Positions 1 to 8,638 of a stretch of DNA of 15,002 bases are shown here, piece by piece. The position numbers were made by a program, and so were the translations under genes. The DNA lies in contig PLXD01000362.1 in assembly GCA_003151295.1 (NCBI GenBank), positions 1 to 15,002 of the forward strand. The letters run 5' to 3'. Position 1 is the first letter of the stretch; the number at the start of each line of letters is the position of its first letter. Below the pieces are notes generated by a model. The model made no database searches, had not been told where the DNA came from, and was given only the letters and a program-made list of their open reading frames with translations. The stretch comes from Chitinophagaceae bacterium. Lineage in GTDB: Bacteria; Bacteroidota; Bacteroidia; Chitinophagales; Chitinophagaceae.

Positions 1-460
1 CGAAGACATCGTTTCCGAATCTTTTTATAAGCTATTCCTGTCGAGGGCGCGGATGGAGAATATGGGACATGTGCGCGAGTTCCTGTACCGGGTGACGAGG
101 AATTCCGCGATCGACCTGATCCGGGTGCGAGCCAAGGAGAAAACGGTCAACAGCGACCTCCTGCATCTCTCCGCCGGTGACCGTCCTGAAGCCAACGATG
201 AGTTCAGTATGATAGAAGCCGAGTTGCTCGATAAGATCTATCAGGAGATCGAAAACCTGCCGGATAAAGGCAGGCAGATCTTCAAACTGTATTTTTTTGA
301 TCACAAGACGACCGTCGAGATCTCCGAGCTCTTGCAGATAAGCCCCCAGACCGTGCTGAATCATAAATCAACCGCGGTCAGAAACCTCCGCAGCAAACTG
401 CTGTTCCGCAGACTGGTCACCTTGCTGGCAATCAGGCTCTCGACCCTTGTCAATTATTAA
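1..460 (+). CDS. RNA polymerase ECF-family sigma-70 factor, 3' part (start lies left of the window)
   Basis: The reading frame is open from base 2 to the TAA at 458-460 and shows 152 residues. The ATG at 53 is probably not the start, because the codons before it (EDIVSESFYKLFLSRAR) already read as sigma region 2, where ECF factors have an acidic E-D-x-x-x-E-x-F pattern. Region 2 continues through RNSAIDLIR at visible residues about 34-42. Region 4 runs from about residue 80 (IENLPDKGRQIF) to the helix-turn-helix with VEISELLQISPQTVLNHKS at about 105-123, which would contact the -35 element. Roughly the first 30-50 residues are missing compared with the usual ECF length. The next gene encodes a FecR anti-sigma factor and the following SusC carries an STN domain, so this is probably the sigma factor of a FecI/FecR-type surface-signalling system that activates the downstream susCD genes. 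The family call is firm; the target promoter is inferred. Confidence 0.93.
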   Translation, partial: EDIVSESFYKLFLSRARMENMGHVREFLYRVTRNSAIDLIRVRAKEKTVNSDLLHLSAGDRPEANDEFSMIEAELLDKIYQEIENLPDKGRQIFKLYFFDHKTTVEISELLQISPQTVLNHKSTAVRNLRSKLLFRRLVTLLAIRLSTLVNY

Positions 461-537
461 TTTACCGCGATCATTTTCAACTTATTGACAATCAACCTAT
501 TTATTGGATCGACAAATAAATCGAAAAAATATATGAT

Positions 538-561
538 TTTGCGGTAGTTAAAAACCGCAAA
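538..561. repeat. 8-bp perfect inverted repeat between sigma and fecR genes
   Basis: TTTGCGGT at 538-545 is followed after an 8-base A-rich loop by its exact reverse complement ACCGCAAA at 554-561. No T-run follows on either strand close to the stem, so it is a poor Rho-independent terminator. It sits in the 186-base gap between the sigma stop and the preferred fecR start. It could be an operator, an RNA stem that tunes fecR expression relative to sigma, or chance. Confidence 0.45.
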
Positions 562-646
562 TCTCCGTGATTTGTATGTTAAAAATTTATTTATATAGGT
601 CTTTTGATTCAACAGCTAATATTCATCTATGAGAGGGGATTTGCCG

Positions 647-1915
647 ATGACGGAATTGATTTTAATGTATTTGAACGGGGAAGCCCTCAGTCTTCGCGAA
701 ACGGAACGATTAAAGATCTGGTTGTCGAAACCGGAGCATTTAAAAAAACTGGAGACGCAGTTCAAGGATCCGAACTGGCTGGTGAGGAACCTGAAGGTTA
801 ACGACGACGTGCATGAGATCGACCATTGGAGGAAATTTCTGGCACTCCTGAAAGAACGTGGAGAGTTTTTGGTCAATACTGAAGAAGATGAATACGAAGG
901 ATACGAATCAATACAGGAACGCGAATCGACCGAAAGACGCGAATTGACGCGAAGGATTAAGGTGTGGAGGTATGCGGCGGCGGCTGCTGTTGTCCTCGCG
1001 GTCATAGGCGGCGGCTATTGGGTCTATCACGCACGAGTGGCTAAAGAACCCATAGTTGCTCAAGCACCTGCGATGCAAGACCTGGCCCCGGGTGGGAACA
1101 AAGCGGTGCTTACGCTTGCAAATGGGTCGAAAATAATCTTGGACAGTGCGAGTAACGGGAACTTAGCAGAACAGGGAAAGACGAAGGTCATTAAAATAAG
1201 TGCAGGGCAGCTCTCCTACCGATTGAATCCAATAAATGGAAAACCAAATGCGAATAGCGCTAGTGGCGATGCGAATAACGAAGTTCTTTACAATACGATC
1301 ACTACGCCTGCCGGTGGGCAGTACCAGGTGGAATTGCCGGATGGTTCAAAGGTTTGGCTCGATGCCAGTTCTACACTGAGATTCCCCACTGTTTTCGACG
1401 GACCTCGGAATGTGCAGGTCAACGGCCAGGTATATTTTGAGGTTGCAAAGGATCCGAAACAGCCTTTTGTCGTGGTATCGGGCGATAAGTCCATTGCGGT
1501 GTTAGGCACGAGCTTCAATGTGAATGCTTACACCGATGAGCCTTTCTTCGCGGTGACCCTGATCAATGGAGCTGTTAAAGTGCAGGAGGGCGCCAGCCAG
1601 GAGACGCTCCGTCCCGGTCAGCAGGCGCAGGTGTCGAGTGGAGGCATCCGGGTGAACGATCATGTAAATCTCCGGCAGGTTACGGCCTGGAAAGACGGTC
1701 TCTTTAAATTTTACAACAGCGATATACAGACGATCATGCGCGAAATCGGGAGATGGTACAATGTCACGATCGTCTATGAGGGGAAGATCCCCGAAGACCG
1801 GTTTACCGGTACGATGGATAAGAGCCTGAATGCTTCGGATGTCCTGAAGATCCTGGCCTTGAGCAAAGTCCATTTCCGGATCGAAGGCCAGCGGATCGTC
1901 GTAATGCCCGATTGA
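647..1915 (+). CDS. FecR-family anti-sigma factor, inner-membrane protein
   Basis: Single-pass inner-membrane regulator that would hold the upstream ECF sigma factor inactive and receive the signal from the STN domain of the SusC transducer in the periplasm. I prefer the ATG at 647 because GAGAGGGG at 631-638 is a good ribosome-binding site 8 bases upstream and the protein then begins MTELILMYLNGE, a usual FecR opening. The in-frame ATG at 629 would add six residues. Numbered from 629, residues 7-105 form the cytoplasmic sigma-binding part, 114-133 are a hydrophobic membrane segment (AAAAAVVLAVIGGGYWVY), about 220-315 are the FecR domain (TPAGGQYQVELPDGSKVWL, then VYFEVAKDPKQPFVV and VLGTSFNVNAY), and about 350-428 are the C-terminal DUF4974-like domain (AWKDGLFKFYNSDIQTIMRE). 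Length is typical for Bacteroidota FecR proteins. The linker at about 175-219 is Asn/Ala/Gly-rich and variable. Confidence 0.94.
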   Translation: MTELILMYLNGEALSLRETERLKIWLSKPEHLKKLETQFKDPNWLVRNLKVNDDVHEIDHWRKFLALLKERGEFLVNTEEDEYEGYESIQERESTERRELTRRIKVWRYAAAAAVVLAVIGGGYWVYHARVAKEPIVAQAPAMQDLAPGGNKAVLTLANGSKIILDSASNGNLAEQGKTKVIKISAGQLSYRLNPINGKPNANSASGDANNEVLYNTITTPAGGQYQVELPDGSKVWLDASSTLRFPTVFDGPRNVQVNGQVYFEVAKDPKQPFVVVSGDKSIAVLGTSFNVNAYTDEPFFAVTLINGAVKVQEGASQETLRPGQQAQVSSGGIRVNDHVNLRQVTAWKDGLFKFYNSDIQTIMREIGRWYNVTIVYEGKIPEDRFTGTMDKSLNASDVLKILALSKVHFRIEGQRIVVMPD

Positions 1916-2077
1916 GAACGTACTAACCGAACAGGATAGATATTGCTATATCATTTTATGAACCTCCTTCCTATCAAGACGTCCAACTATGGACGCACTA
2001 ACGATTAACTGCAACCTGTCAAAATATTTTCTCATGTCGATGGGCCGGACTAATCTCGGCCGGTTATCATTAAACAA

Positions 2078-2107
2078 AAAAGAGGGCTGTTTCTACAGTC
2101 TTCTTTT
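2078..2107 (+). terminator. Candidate intrinsic terminator or attenuator between fecR and susC
   Basis: AAAAGAGGGCTGT (2078-2090) and ACAGTCTTCTTTT (2095-2107) pair along all 13 positions, with two G-U wobbles when read as RNA, around a TTCT loop. The 3' arm ends in a T-run. It lies about 160 bases after the fecR stop and 160 before the susC start, so it can end the sigma-fecR transcript or attenuate read-through into susC. Confidence 0.5.
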
Positions 2108-2186
2108 AAAATCTTTTGGGCATAGCATGAAATCATGTAAATAAAGCGGGTATTGCTATCCGCAATAGTAATGACTTTAAATAAAA

Positions 2187-2215
2187 CCGGGCAAGTGCTT
2201 GCGACACGTGCCCGG
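2187..2215 (+). promoter_or_regulatory. GC-rich stem-loop in the susC leader
   Basis: CCGGGCA (2187-2193) pairs with TGCCCGG (2209-2215). After one A-G mismatch, GTG pairs with CAC around a 7-base loop. The stem ends 52 bases before the susC ATG and is unusually GC-rich for its AT-rich surroundings. No T-run follows, so it is not a typical terminator. It could be a mRNA-stabilising or regulatory structure or an operator-like palindrome. Confidence 0.4.
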
Positions 2216-2267
2216 CGAATTTGAAGTTTCAATAATCAATTGGCTAACTGTTTATTAACCTTTCTGT

Positions 2268-5200
2268 ATGCAAAACTATGGAATTTTCCTGACTTCCAAA
2301 ACCTGTAAGGTCATGAAGTTGACTGCGATGATCATGCTAGTAGCCTGCCTGCAGGTCAGCGCCCGGGGCTATACCCAGGAGCGGGTGACCCTGTCCCGGA
2401 AGGACGCCCCGCTGTCTTCCGTTCTGGACGAGATCGAGCGACAGACCGGGTATCATTATTTCATGAATGCCCAGTGGGAGGCCGATGCAAAGAAGGTAAG
2501 TATCAAGGTCGCGAATGCGGACCTGAAGACTGTGCTGGATATCTGTTTTAAAGACCAGCCGTTAACCTATGAGATCATCAAAAATACAATCGTTATAAGG
2601 AAAAAAGAGGATAATCAAATTGATAATCAAATTCTTTCGCCCCCTCCTCTAATTTCCCAGGTCACTGGAACGGTTGTCAATGATAAAGGCGAGCCCTTGG
2701 TCGGCGCCTCCGTTTTTGTCAAAAATACAAGCAGGGGTACACTTACTGATAACAAAGGAGTTTTCGAGTTGAAGAATGTTGCTAAGGATGCCGTCCTGAA
2801 AATTTCTTATGCGGGCTATCAAAGCAAGGAAGTGGGCGTAAATGGAGAAAATGCTCTGAACATCGTACTGTTTATTTCCAATAGCTCCTTAGACCAGGTG
2901 CAGGTCATTGCCTACGGTACGACTACACGCCGCTTAAGTGTTGGAAATATAACCACTGTAACCGCCGAAACAATTGAAAAACAACCAGTTAGCAACATGC
3001 TTCTGGCCCTGCAAAGCCAGGTGCCGGGGCTATTTATTACTCAGGCCAACGGCATAAATGGCGGCGGTTCAACGGTGCGTATACAGGGACAAAACAGTAT
3101 TGGAAACGGTAATGATCCTTTTTATGTTATCGACGGAGTGCCCTATGCCTCCTCACTATTGCAAACGGGATTTGACGGTGTTTTGGGTGGCGGAGGTGCC
3201 TTCGGTGCTGGTCCTAATTCAGCTTATGGAAGCCCCTTGAACTATATAAACCCATCTGATGTCGAGAGCGTTGAAATTTTAAAGGATGCAGATGCGACGG
3301 CTATTTACGGTTCCAGGGCGGCGAATGGTGCCATCCTGATTACGACCAAAAAAGGGAAGGCCGGAGCTGCAAGATTTAATCTAAATCTTCAACAAGGATA
3401 TAGTGATGTTGGACATTTTGTAGATATGATGAACACGCGTCAGTATCTTGACATGAGGTACCAGGCTTTCCGCAACGACGGCATCAACTGGACCGACCCA
3501 AGCGTCAGTGCCAATGATCTTAAAGTTTGGGATACGACCAGGTACACGAACTGGCAAAAAATGCTGATTGGGGGAACGGGACAATACACAAACATAACTG
3601 GCAGCCTATCTGGTGGATCAGCCTTCGTGCAATACCTTGTAAGTGGCACTTACAACCGTCAGACAACAGTCTTCCCCGGCAGTTTCGCAGACCAGAAGGG
3701 ATCGGTTCATTTTAGTCTGACAAGCGCTTCGGCAAACCAAAAATTTCACCTGCAATTTTCCGGAAATTATATGCTAGACGATAACAAGTTGCCGGGAACT
3801 GACTTAACAGGACAAGCCATTCTTTTGGAACCGGATGCGCCTGCTCTCTATAGCCCCGATGGTTCATTGAACTGGGAACCTGATGCAAACGGAGTTTCTA
3901 CCTGGAACAATCCCTTGGCTGTTTATACGCTTCAAACATTTGAAAGAAAAACGAACAACCTAGTTAGTAATGCGGTCTTAAGTTATACTATTATTCCGGG
4001 CCTGGATATTAAAACCAGTTTTGGTTATACAGATATGAAATTGAGTGATTATACTCCCTTTCCGCTATCAATCTACCCTCCCGAGCAAAGGGCCTATAAC
4101 TCATTATATTCTGAGTTTGCAAATAGCACTGCGAATTCATGGATCATTGAGCCACAGATTACCTATAGGAGAAATATTAGTAAGGGTAAACTGAATCTGC
4201 TTTTTGGAGGAACCAGACAGCAAAATCAGGCAGATGAGACTTCATTGTACGGATTTGGCTATTCGAGCGCACAATTAATGCAGGATATTCAGGCAGCCAC
4301 TACTATCGGTCCAGTTGCTTCAGCTTATAACCAATATAAGTATGCCGCCCTGTATGGCCGGGTCAATTACATCTGGGAGGATAAATATATAATTGATTTA
4401 ACGGGGAGACGGGACGGAAGCAGCCGGTTTGGATCAGCGACACAGTACCACGATTTCTGGAGCGTGGCAGCAGGATGGATATTTAGTGAAGAGGCCCCAT
4501 TTAAAAAAAGTAAAGTATTGAGTTTTGGCAAACTTCATGGGAGTTACGGAACGACCGGAAATGATCAAATCCAAAACTATAGTTTCCTAAGTATATACTC
4601 TCCGACCTACGCGCAAGGATTACCATACCAAAACACTTCAGGACTTATCCCGGTCGGCCTTTCCAACCCATATCTTGAGTGGGAGGAAACGCGCAAACTG
4701 CAAGGGGGGATTGATCTCGGATTTTTTAATAACCGGATCCTGTTAAACGCTGTTTATTCTATCAATCGTTCATCAAATCAGTTATTAACAACTCCGTTGC
4801 CTACAATTACCGGTTTTGTAGGAATTCCTGCGAATTTACCAGCTACTATACAAAACACCGATTGGGAGTTTACGCTCAATACGGTAAATATAAAAACAAA
4901 ATATTTTACATGGACAAGCCGCTTCAATTTTACGATTCCCCAAAATAAGCTCCTTGCTTATCCTGGAATTGCAACATCTTCTGCTAGTTATTCATACGTT
5001 ATTGGCCAGCCTTTAAATATGGTAAGAGTGAATCATTTTATAGGCATCGATCCGGCTACCGGCCAGTATGAATTTGCTGATAAAAAAGGAAACCCGACTA
5101 CCACCCCCACATATCCGGTTGATTATAATGATCCGGAAGATTTTAATATCATTCTTAATCTTAATCCTAAATTTTATGGCGGTTTTCAAAACACTTTCAC

Positions 5201-5654
5201 TTATAAAGGATTTCTGTTTGATTTTACTTTGAGCTTTGTTAAACAGCTTGGATCAAATTACAACTTTTATTACGGATCATATTATACACCTGGATCGTTT
5301 GGCGCTGGTCATAGCAATCAACCAACAACTGTTCTGAACAGTTGGCAAAAACCAGGAGATCTAACTCCGATTGCAGCATATTCTACACTCTATTCTCAGG
5401 GCGTAGGTAATTTACGAGGAAGTGATTATGCCTATACCGATGCATCCTACATCCGATTGCATAACCTTTCTCTGTCCTGGCAATTTCCTAAAAAATGGAT
5501 CGCGGCCAGTCATCTGCAAGATACCCGCATTTATTTTCAGGGTCAGAACTTACTGATGTTTACCCGTGATAAGGTGGTAGCAGATCCTGAAACTGGTCTC
5601 GGCGCGTTGCCTCCTTTGCGCATACTGACAGTAGGTCTGAAAACAGGACTTTGA
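2268..5654 (+). CDS. SusC/RagA-family TonB-linked outer-membrane receptor with N-terminal STN signalling domain
   Basis: Outer-membrane 22-strand barrel that would import a substrate captured by its SusD partner, using energy from TonB, and signal to FecR. The start is an ATG at 2268. A second ATG at residue 16 could also serve, and the signal-peptide core (MKLTAMIMLVACLQVSARG, cut near residue 34) follows it. Domains: STN at about 40-112 (APLSSVLDEIERQTGYHYF); carboxypeptidase-regulatory-like domain at about 131-205 (GTVVNDKGEPLVGASVFV); plug at about 215-355 with NDPFYVIDGVPYA and the family signature VESVEILKDADATAIYGSRA; barrel to 1128, ending in an aromatic-rich strand region. Length 1128 is usual for STN-bearing SusC. 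susD starts 33 bases downstream, so the two are cotranscribed. The STN domain plus upstream sigma/FecR marks it as a transducer. The STN-coding part is clearly GC-richer than the rest, and a 12-base tandem repeat lies at the seam. Substrate is unknown; peptides are suggested by the nearby peptidase. Confidence 0.96.
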   Translation: MQNYGIFLTSKTCKVMKLTAMIMLVACLQVSARGYTQERVTLSRKDAPLSSVLDEIERQTGYHYFMNAQWEADAKKVSIKVANADLKTVLDICFKDQPLTYEIIKNTIVIRKKEDNQIDNQILSPPPLISQVTGTVVNDKGEPLVGASVFVKNTSRGTLTDNKGVFELKNVAKDAVLKISYAGYQSKEVGVNGENALNIVLFISNSSLDQVQVIAYGTTTRRLSVGNITTVTAETIEKQPVSNMLLALQSQVPGLFITQANGINGGGSTVRIQGQNSIGNGNDPFYVIDGVPYASSLLQTGFDGVLGGGGAFGAGPNSAYGSPLNYINPSDVESVEILKDADATAIYGSRAANGAILITTKKGKAGAARFNLNLQQGYSDVGHFVDMMNTRQYLDMRYQAFRNDGINWTDPSVSANDLKVWDTTRYTNWQKMLIGGTGQYTNITGSLSGGSAFVQYLVSGTYNRQTTVFPGSFADQKGSVHFSLTSASANQKFHLQFSGNYMLDDNKLPGTDLTGQAILLEPDAPALYSPDGSLNWEPDANGVSTWNNPLAVYTLQTFERKTNNLVSNAVLSYTIIPGLDIKTSFGYTDMKLSDYTPFPLSIYPPEQRAYNSLYSEFANSTANSWIIEPQITYRRNISKGKLNLLFGGTRQQNQADETSLYGFGYSSAQLMQDIQAATTIGPVASAYNQYKYAALYGRVNYIWEDKYIIDLTGRRDGSSRFGSATQYHDFWSVAAGWIFSEEAPFKKSKVLSFGKLHGSYGTTGNDQIQNYSFLSIYSPTYAQGLPYQNTSGLIPVGLSNPYLEWEETRKLQGGIDLGFFNNRILLNAVYSINRSSNQLLTTPLPTITGFVGIPANLPATIQNTDWEFTLNTVNIKTKYFTWTSRFNFTIPQNKLLAYPGIATSSASYSYVIGQPLNMVRVNHFIGIDPATGQYEFADKKGNPTTTPTYPVDYNDPEDFNIILNLNPKFYGGFQNTFTYKGFLFDFTLSFVKQLGSNYNFYYGSYYTPGSFGAGHSNQPTTVLNSWQKPGDLTPIAAYSTLYSQGVGNLRGSDYAYTDASYIRLHNLSLSWQFPKKWIAASHLQDTRIYFQGQNLLMFTRDKVVADPETGLGALPPLRILTVGLKTGL
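2610..2633 (+). repeat. Perfect 12-base tandem duplication inside susC
   Basis: GATAATCAAATT occurs twice head to tail (2610-2621 and 2622-2633). It is in frame and encodes DNQI-DNQI in the linker between the STN and the carboxypeptidase-regulatory-like domains. It coincides with the drop in GC content along the gene. Confidence 0.85.
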
Positions 5655-5687
5655 AAATTGATTTTATAATGAATTAATTCGAAAAAA

Positions 5688-7169
5688 ATGAACTTTTTAT
5701 ATAGAACAATTGTGAGTAAATCCCTCGTTTTTATCTCAGTATTGTCTGTTAGCTTTACCGGATGTTCAAAACTGGTGACCACGCCTGCGCCTTATACGGG
5801 CCTTAGCCAGCTAAATGTATACGCTACGGATGGTTCGGCAATCGCCGTCATGACCGGTTTATACACCAACCTGAGTTATACTGGACCATTTACCGGAAGT
5901 ACCGGGATTTCACTATTTTCAGGACTTTCTGCAGATGAATTCACGCTGTTTAATGAAGTTGCCACTTCCGATCCTAAATATTTTTATTATACCAATACCT
6001 TATATGCAACACGACAGGCAGGTATGGGTTCTGATTTTTGGTTGCAGGCTTATAGCAATAATGGTATTTATACCTGTAATGCCAGTATAGAAGGATTGAC
6101 TGGATCCAGTCTACTTACACCTTCTGTGAAGCAGCAATTACTGGGTGAGTCCTATTTCATGCGTGCTCTTTTTTATTTCTATCTGGTGAATCTATATGGA
6201 GAAGTTCCAATTGTTACAACGACAAATTATAAAGTGAATGAACAGCTACCAAGAGCTACAACACAACAAGTGTATGCGCAGATCATATCGGATTTAAAAA
6301 TTGCGCAAGGGCTTTTAAGTGCAAGTTACCTCGATGGTTCCCTCACTCCTTATGGCGCCGCGCCTGAGCGTGTACGGCCTACAAAATGGGCAGCGGATGC
6401 TCTGTTGGCAAGGACTTATTTATATACTAAAGATTATGCTGATGCAGTATTGCAGGCTGACAGCGTGATCAATAACGCGTTACTTTATTCTCTTGATACG
6501 CTAAACGGTGTATTCCTGATGAACAGCACAGAAGCAATTTGGCAATTACAGCCAACGAATTCACAGCACAATACAGAGGATGGGTGGCTATTTATCCTTC
6601 CTCCAACAGGACCGAGCGCAAGTTACTCCCCTTATCCGGTTTATTTAAGCAATGATTTGCTTAGTACTTTTGAACTTGGCGATCAAAGAAGAACAAATTG
6701 GGTGGATAGCGTGATCGTCAACAGTGATACATTTTATTTTCCATATAAATATAAAAGTGCAACCCTTGGGGCGACACTTAAAGAATACCAGATGGTCCTT
6801 AGACTGGGAGAACAATATTTGATCCGTGCAGAGGCAGAAGCGAATGGAGCCTCGGGTGGAACCGCTGCGGCAATAGCGGATTTGAATGTAATTCGAAATA
6901 GGGCCGGTCTGCAAAATTATTCCGGAGCAACTGATGCAACCTCAGTTTTAAATGTCATTCTTCATGAAAGAGAGGTTGAGTTCTTTACAGAGCTCGGTCA
7001 GCGGTGGCTGGATCTCAAAAGGACAGGAACAGTGGATGCGGTAATGACACTCGCATGTCCGCGCAAAAATGGTTCATCATGGAACAGCTACCAACAGCTA
7101 TATCCTATTTACTATAATGATATTCTCAGCGATCCTAATCTGACTCAAAACCCCGGCTACGCATTTTAA
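5688..7169 (+). CDS. RagB/SusD-family nutrient-binding outer-membrane lipoprotein
   Basis: Surface lipoprotein that would form the lid over the SusC barrel and bind the substrate. The N-terminus has a type II signal peptide with the lipidated Cys at residue 26 (VSFTGC). The N-terminal SusD-like helical region (about 60-215) includes LLGESYFMRALFYFYLVNLY, the usual RAxxYF signature of the family, followed by YGEVPIVT. The C-terminal SusD domain (about 290-493) includes YLIRAEAEA, IADLNVIRNRAGL, EREVEFFTELGQRWLDLKR and the common ending LTQNPGYAF. Length 493 is typical. It starts 33 bases after susC and ends 35 bases before the thioredoxin gene, so all three probably share one mRNA. No Shine-Dalgarno is present; an A-run precedes the ATG, as usual in this phylum. 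Ligand cannot be read from sequence. Confidence 0.96.
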   Translation: MNFLYRTIVSKSLVFISVLSVSFTGCSKLVTTPAPYTGLSQLNVYATDGSAIAVMTGLYTNLSYTGPFTGSTGISLFSGLSADEFTLFNEVATSDPKYFYYTNTLYATRQAGMGSDFWLQAYSNNGIYTCNASIEGLTGSSLLTPSVKQQLLGESYFMRALFYFYLVNLYGEVPIVTTTNYKVNEQLPRATTQQVYAQIISDLKIAQGLLSASYLDGSLTPYGAAPERVRPTKWAADALLARTYLYTKDYADAVLQADSVINNALLYSLDTLNGVFLMNSTEAIWQLQPTNSQHNTEDGWLFILPPTGPSASYSPYPVYLSNDLLSTFELGDQRRTNWVDSVIVNSDTFYFPYKYKSATLGATLKEYQMVLRLGEQYLIRAEAEANGASGGTAAAIADLNVIRNRAGLQNYSGATDATSVLNVILHEREVEFFTELGQRWLDLKRTGTVDAVMTLACPRKNGSSWNSYQQLYPIYYNDILSDPNLTQNPGYAF

Positions 7170-7204
7170 CAATTTCCAAATTAGAAGACAAATTCAACAG
7201 ATAA

Positions 7205-8638
7205 ATGAAAAATATATTTCTTTTAATACTGTTTGTATGCGCGCTATTTTATGCGAGAGCAAGCAACAGTTTGCAAACACATGATTCTACTGGAAAAGGA
7301 GTTCAATTTGATAATAGCAGATGGCAGCAGGTTCTAAAAAAAGCAAAAAAGGCAAACAAATATATTTTCATTGATTGTTACACAACCTGGTGTGGCCCCT
7401 GCAAACAGATGGAGAAAGAAGTTTATGTAAAGCCAGAAGTCGGTGATTACGTAAATAGGCATTTTATTTCCGTTAAAATTCAGATTGACAAGACGCCGAA
7501 TGATGATGAGCAAACGCGGGCGAAACGAAGTGATGCCGATCTGATTCGAAAGGAATATGGTATACCCGCCTATCCGACTTATTTTATTTTTTCTCCAGAC
7601 AGCAAGTTGATCAGCAGGGCATCAGGATTTAAGCCTGCCGATGATTTTTTGGGATTTGTGTCAGGCGCTATTGATCCGGGAGCTTTTCATCCTTATGCTA
7701 AATATTACGCGTTATTGAACGATTTTAAAAATGGTAAAAGAGATTATACTGTAATTAATCTATTGCTGGATACCGCTAAATTATTGGGTCAGGTCGAGAT
7801 TTCGGATAGCCTTACGAAAGACTATACAGCTTATTTGTCGACCATAAACGATGATGCTCTATATACAAAAGAGAGTGTTGATTTTCTTTCTACTCATATT
7901 GAAGGTTCGAAAAGTAAATTTTTCCATTTATTTCATCCCAATGAAGAAAGAATAAATACTCTTATGGGAAAGAGAGGTTATGCGCAGTTAGTCGTAGGGC
8001 GTATCATTGCAAAAGAAGATATAGATCCGGTTGTTCAATTGGCGATGGGCGGTCACAATGCCGATTCCTCGCTTTCAGACGAGAATGGCCCTGATTGGAA
8101 ACAACTTACTAAATCTATTTCTGCCAGATACTCTGCTGCTTATGCTGAAGAAAATATTTTAAAAGCTAAAGCCAAGTGGTTTAATGAGCATCATGATCAG
8201 GCTAATCAGGCTAAGTATTTTACCCTCCTTATTCAAAAATATGGTGAAAATATGGATGCCAATAAAGGGAGCGAATGTGCAAACTTTATGGATTGTGATC
8301 TGAATACCTGGTGTTGGGGAATATTTAAATACAGCGTCGACAAAGAACAGATTAACGTGTCAATCGATTGTATGAAGGGTGTAATTGAGAGATATATGAT
8401 GCGGGGGTGGGTGCCTGTTGAGTTTATGGATACTTATGCGAACTTACTGTATAAGGCAGGAAGATTAAAAGAGGCTGTGGAGATTGAAGAAGAAGGAATT
8501 AGTAATCTTGTAAAATCGAAAACTCCCGAATCGGATATTAGAAGATTTCGGGAAGCACTTGAAAAAATGAAAAAAGGGTTGCCTACCTGGCCACATTATA
8601 TTGATAAAAATGATTTCTTTGGCATGGGATTGAATTGA
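7205..8638 (+). CDS. Exported thioredoxin-domain protein with long C-terminal extension
   Basis: A signal peptide (MKNIFLLILFVCALFYARAS) is followed by a thioredoxin fold at about 33-155. It carries the active-site motif WCGPC (Cys63 and Cys66) and the cis-proline loop IPAYPTY (Pro124). This is a periplasmic thiol-disulfide oxidoreductase domain of the thioredoxin-7/TlpA-like kind. The C-terminal part (about 160-477) matches no family I recognise. It is helical, contains extra cysteines around CANFMDCDLNTWCW, and ends with a TPR-like helix pair (YANLLYKAGRLKEAVEIEEE). At 477 residues it is far longer than a plain thioredoxin. It sits 35 bases after susD, the third gene of the likely susCD operon; thioredoxin-like proteins are frequent partners of susCD in Bacteroidota. 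It may keep thiols of an imported or secreted product reduced; the specific partner is unknown. Confidence 0.88.
   Translation: MKNIFLLILFVCALFYARASNSLQTHDSTGKGVQFDNSRWQQVLKKAKKANKYIFIDCYTTWCGPCKQMEKEVYVKPEVGDYVNRHFISVKIQIDKTPNDDEQTRAKRSDADLIRKEYGIPAYPTYFIFSPDSKLISRASGFKPADDFLGFVSGAIDPGAFHPYAKYYALLNDFKNGKRDYTVINLLLDTAKLLGQVEISDSLTKDYTAYLSTINDDALYTKESVDFLSTHIEGSKSKFFHLFHPNEERINTLMGKRGYAQLVVGRIIAKEDIDPVVQLAMGGHNADSSLSDENGPDWKQLTKSISARYSAAYAEENILKAKAKWFNEHHDQANQAKYFTLLIQKYGENMDANKGSECANFMDCDLNTWCWGIFKYSVDKEQINVSIDCMKGVIERYMMRGWVPVEFMDTYANLLYKAGRLKEAVEIEEEGISNLVKSKTPESDIRRFREALEKMKKGLPTWPHYIDKNDFFGMGLN

Larger units (their letters stand above)
1916..2267 (+). other. 352-base gap upstream of susC; structured leader with several hairpins, no gene
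   Basis: No convincing ORF is present on either strand. The stretch holds four stem-loops: CGTCC/GGACG around AACTAT at 1980-1995; GGCCG/CGGCC at 2043-2061; a 13-bp stem at 2078-2107; and CCGGGCA/TGCCCGG at 2187-2215. The promoter driven by the neighbouring sigma factor should lie here, but I could not assign -35/-10 boxes. I found no exact match to the housekeeping Bacteroidota element TAnnTTTG. Confidence 0.5.

Noticed and set aside
32..364. 110-codon ORF on the - strand opposite the sigma factor gene
   Set aside because: It lies wholly inside the well-supported sigma-70 coding frame and its protein shows no family features; a shadow of the real gene.
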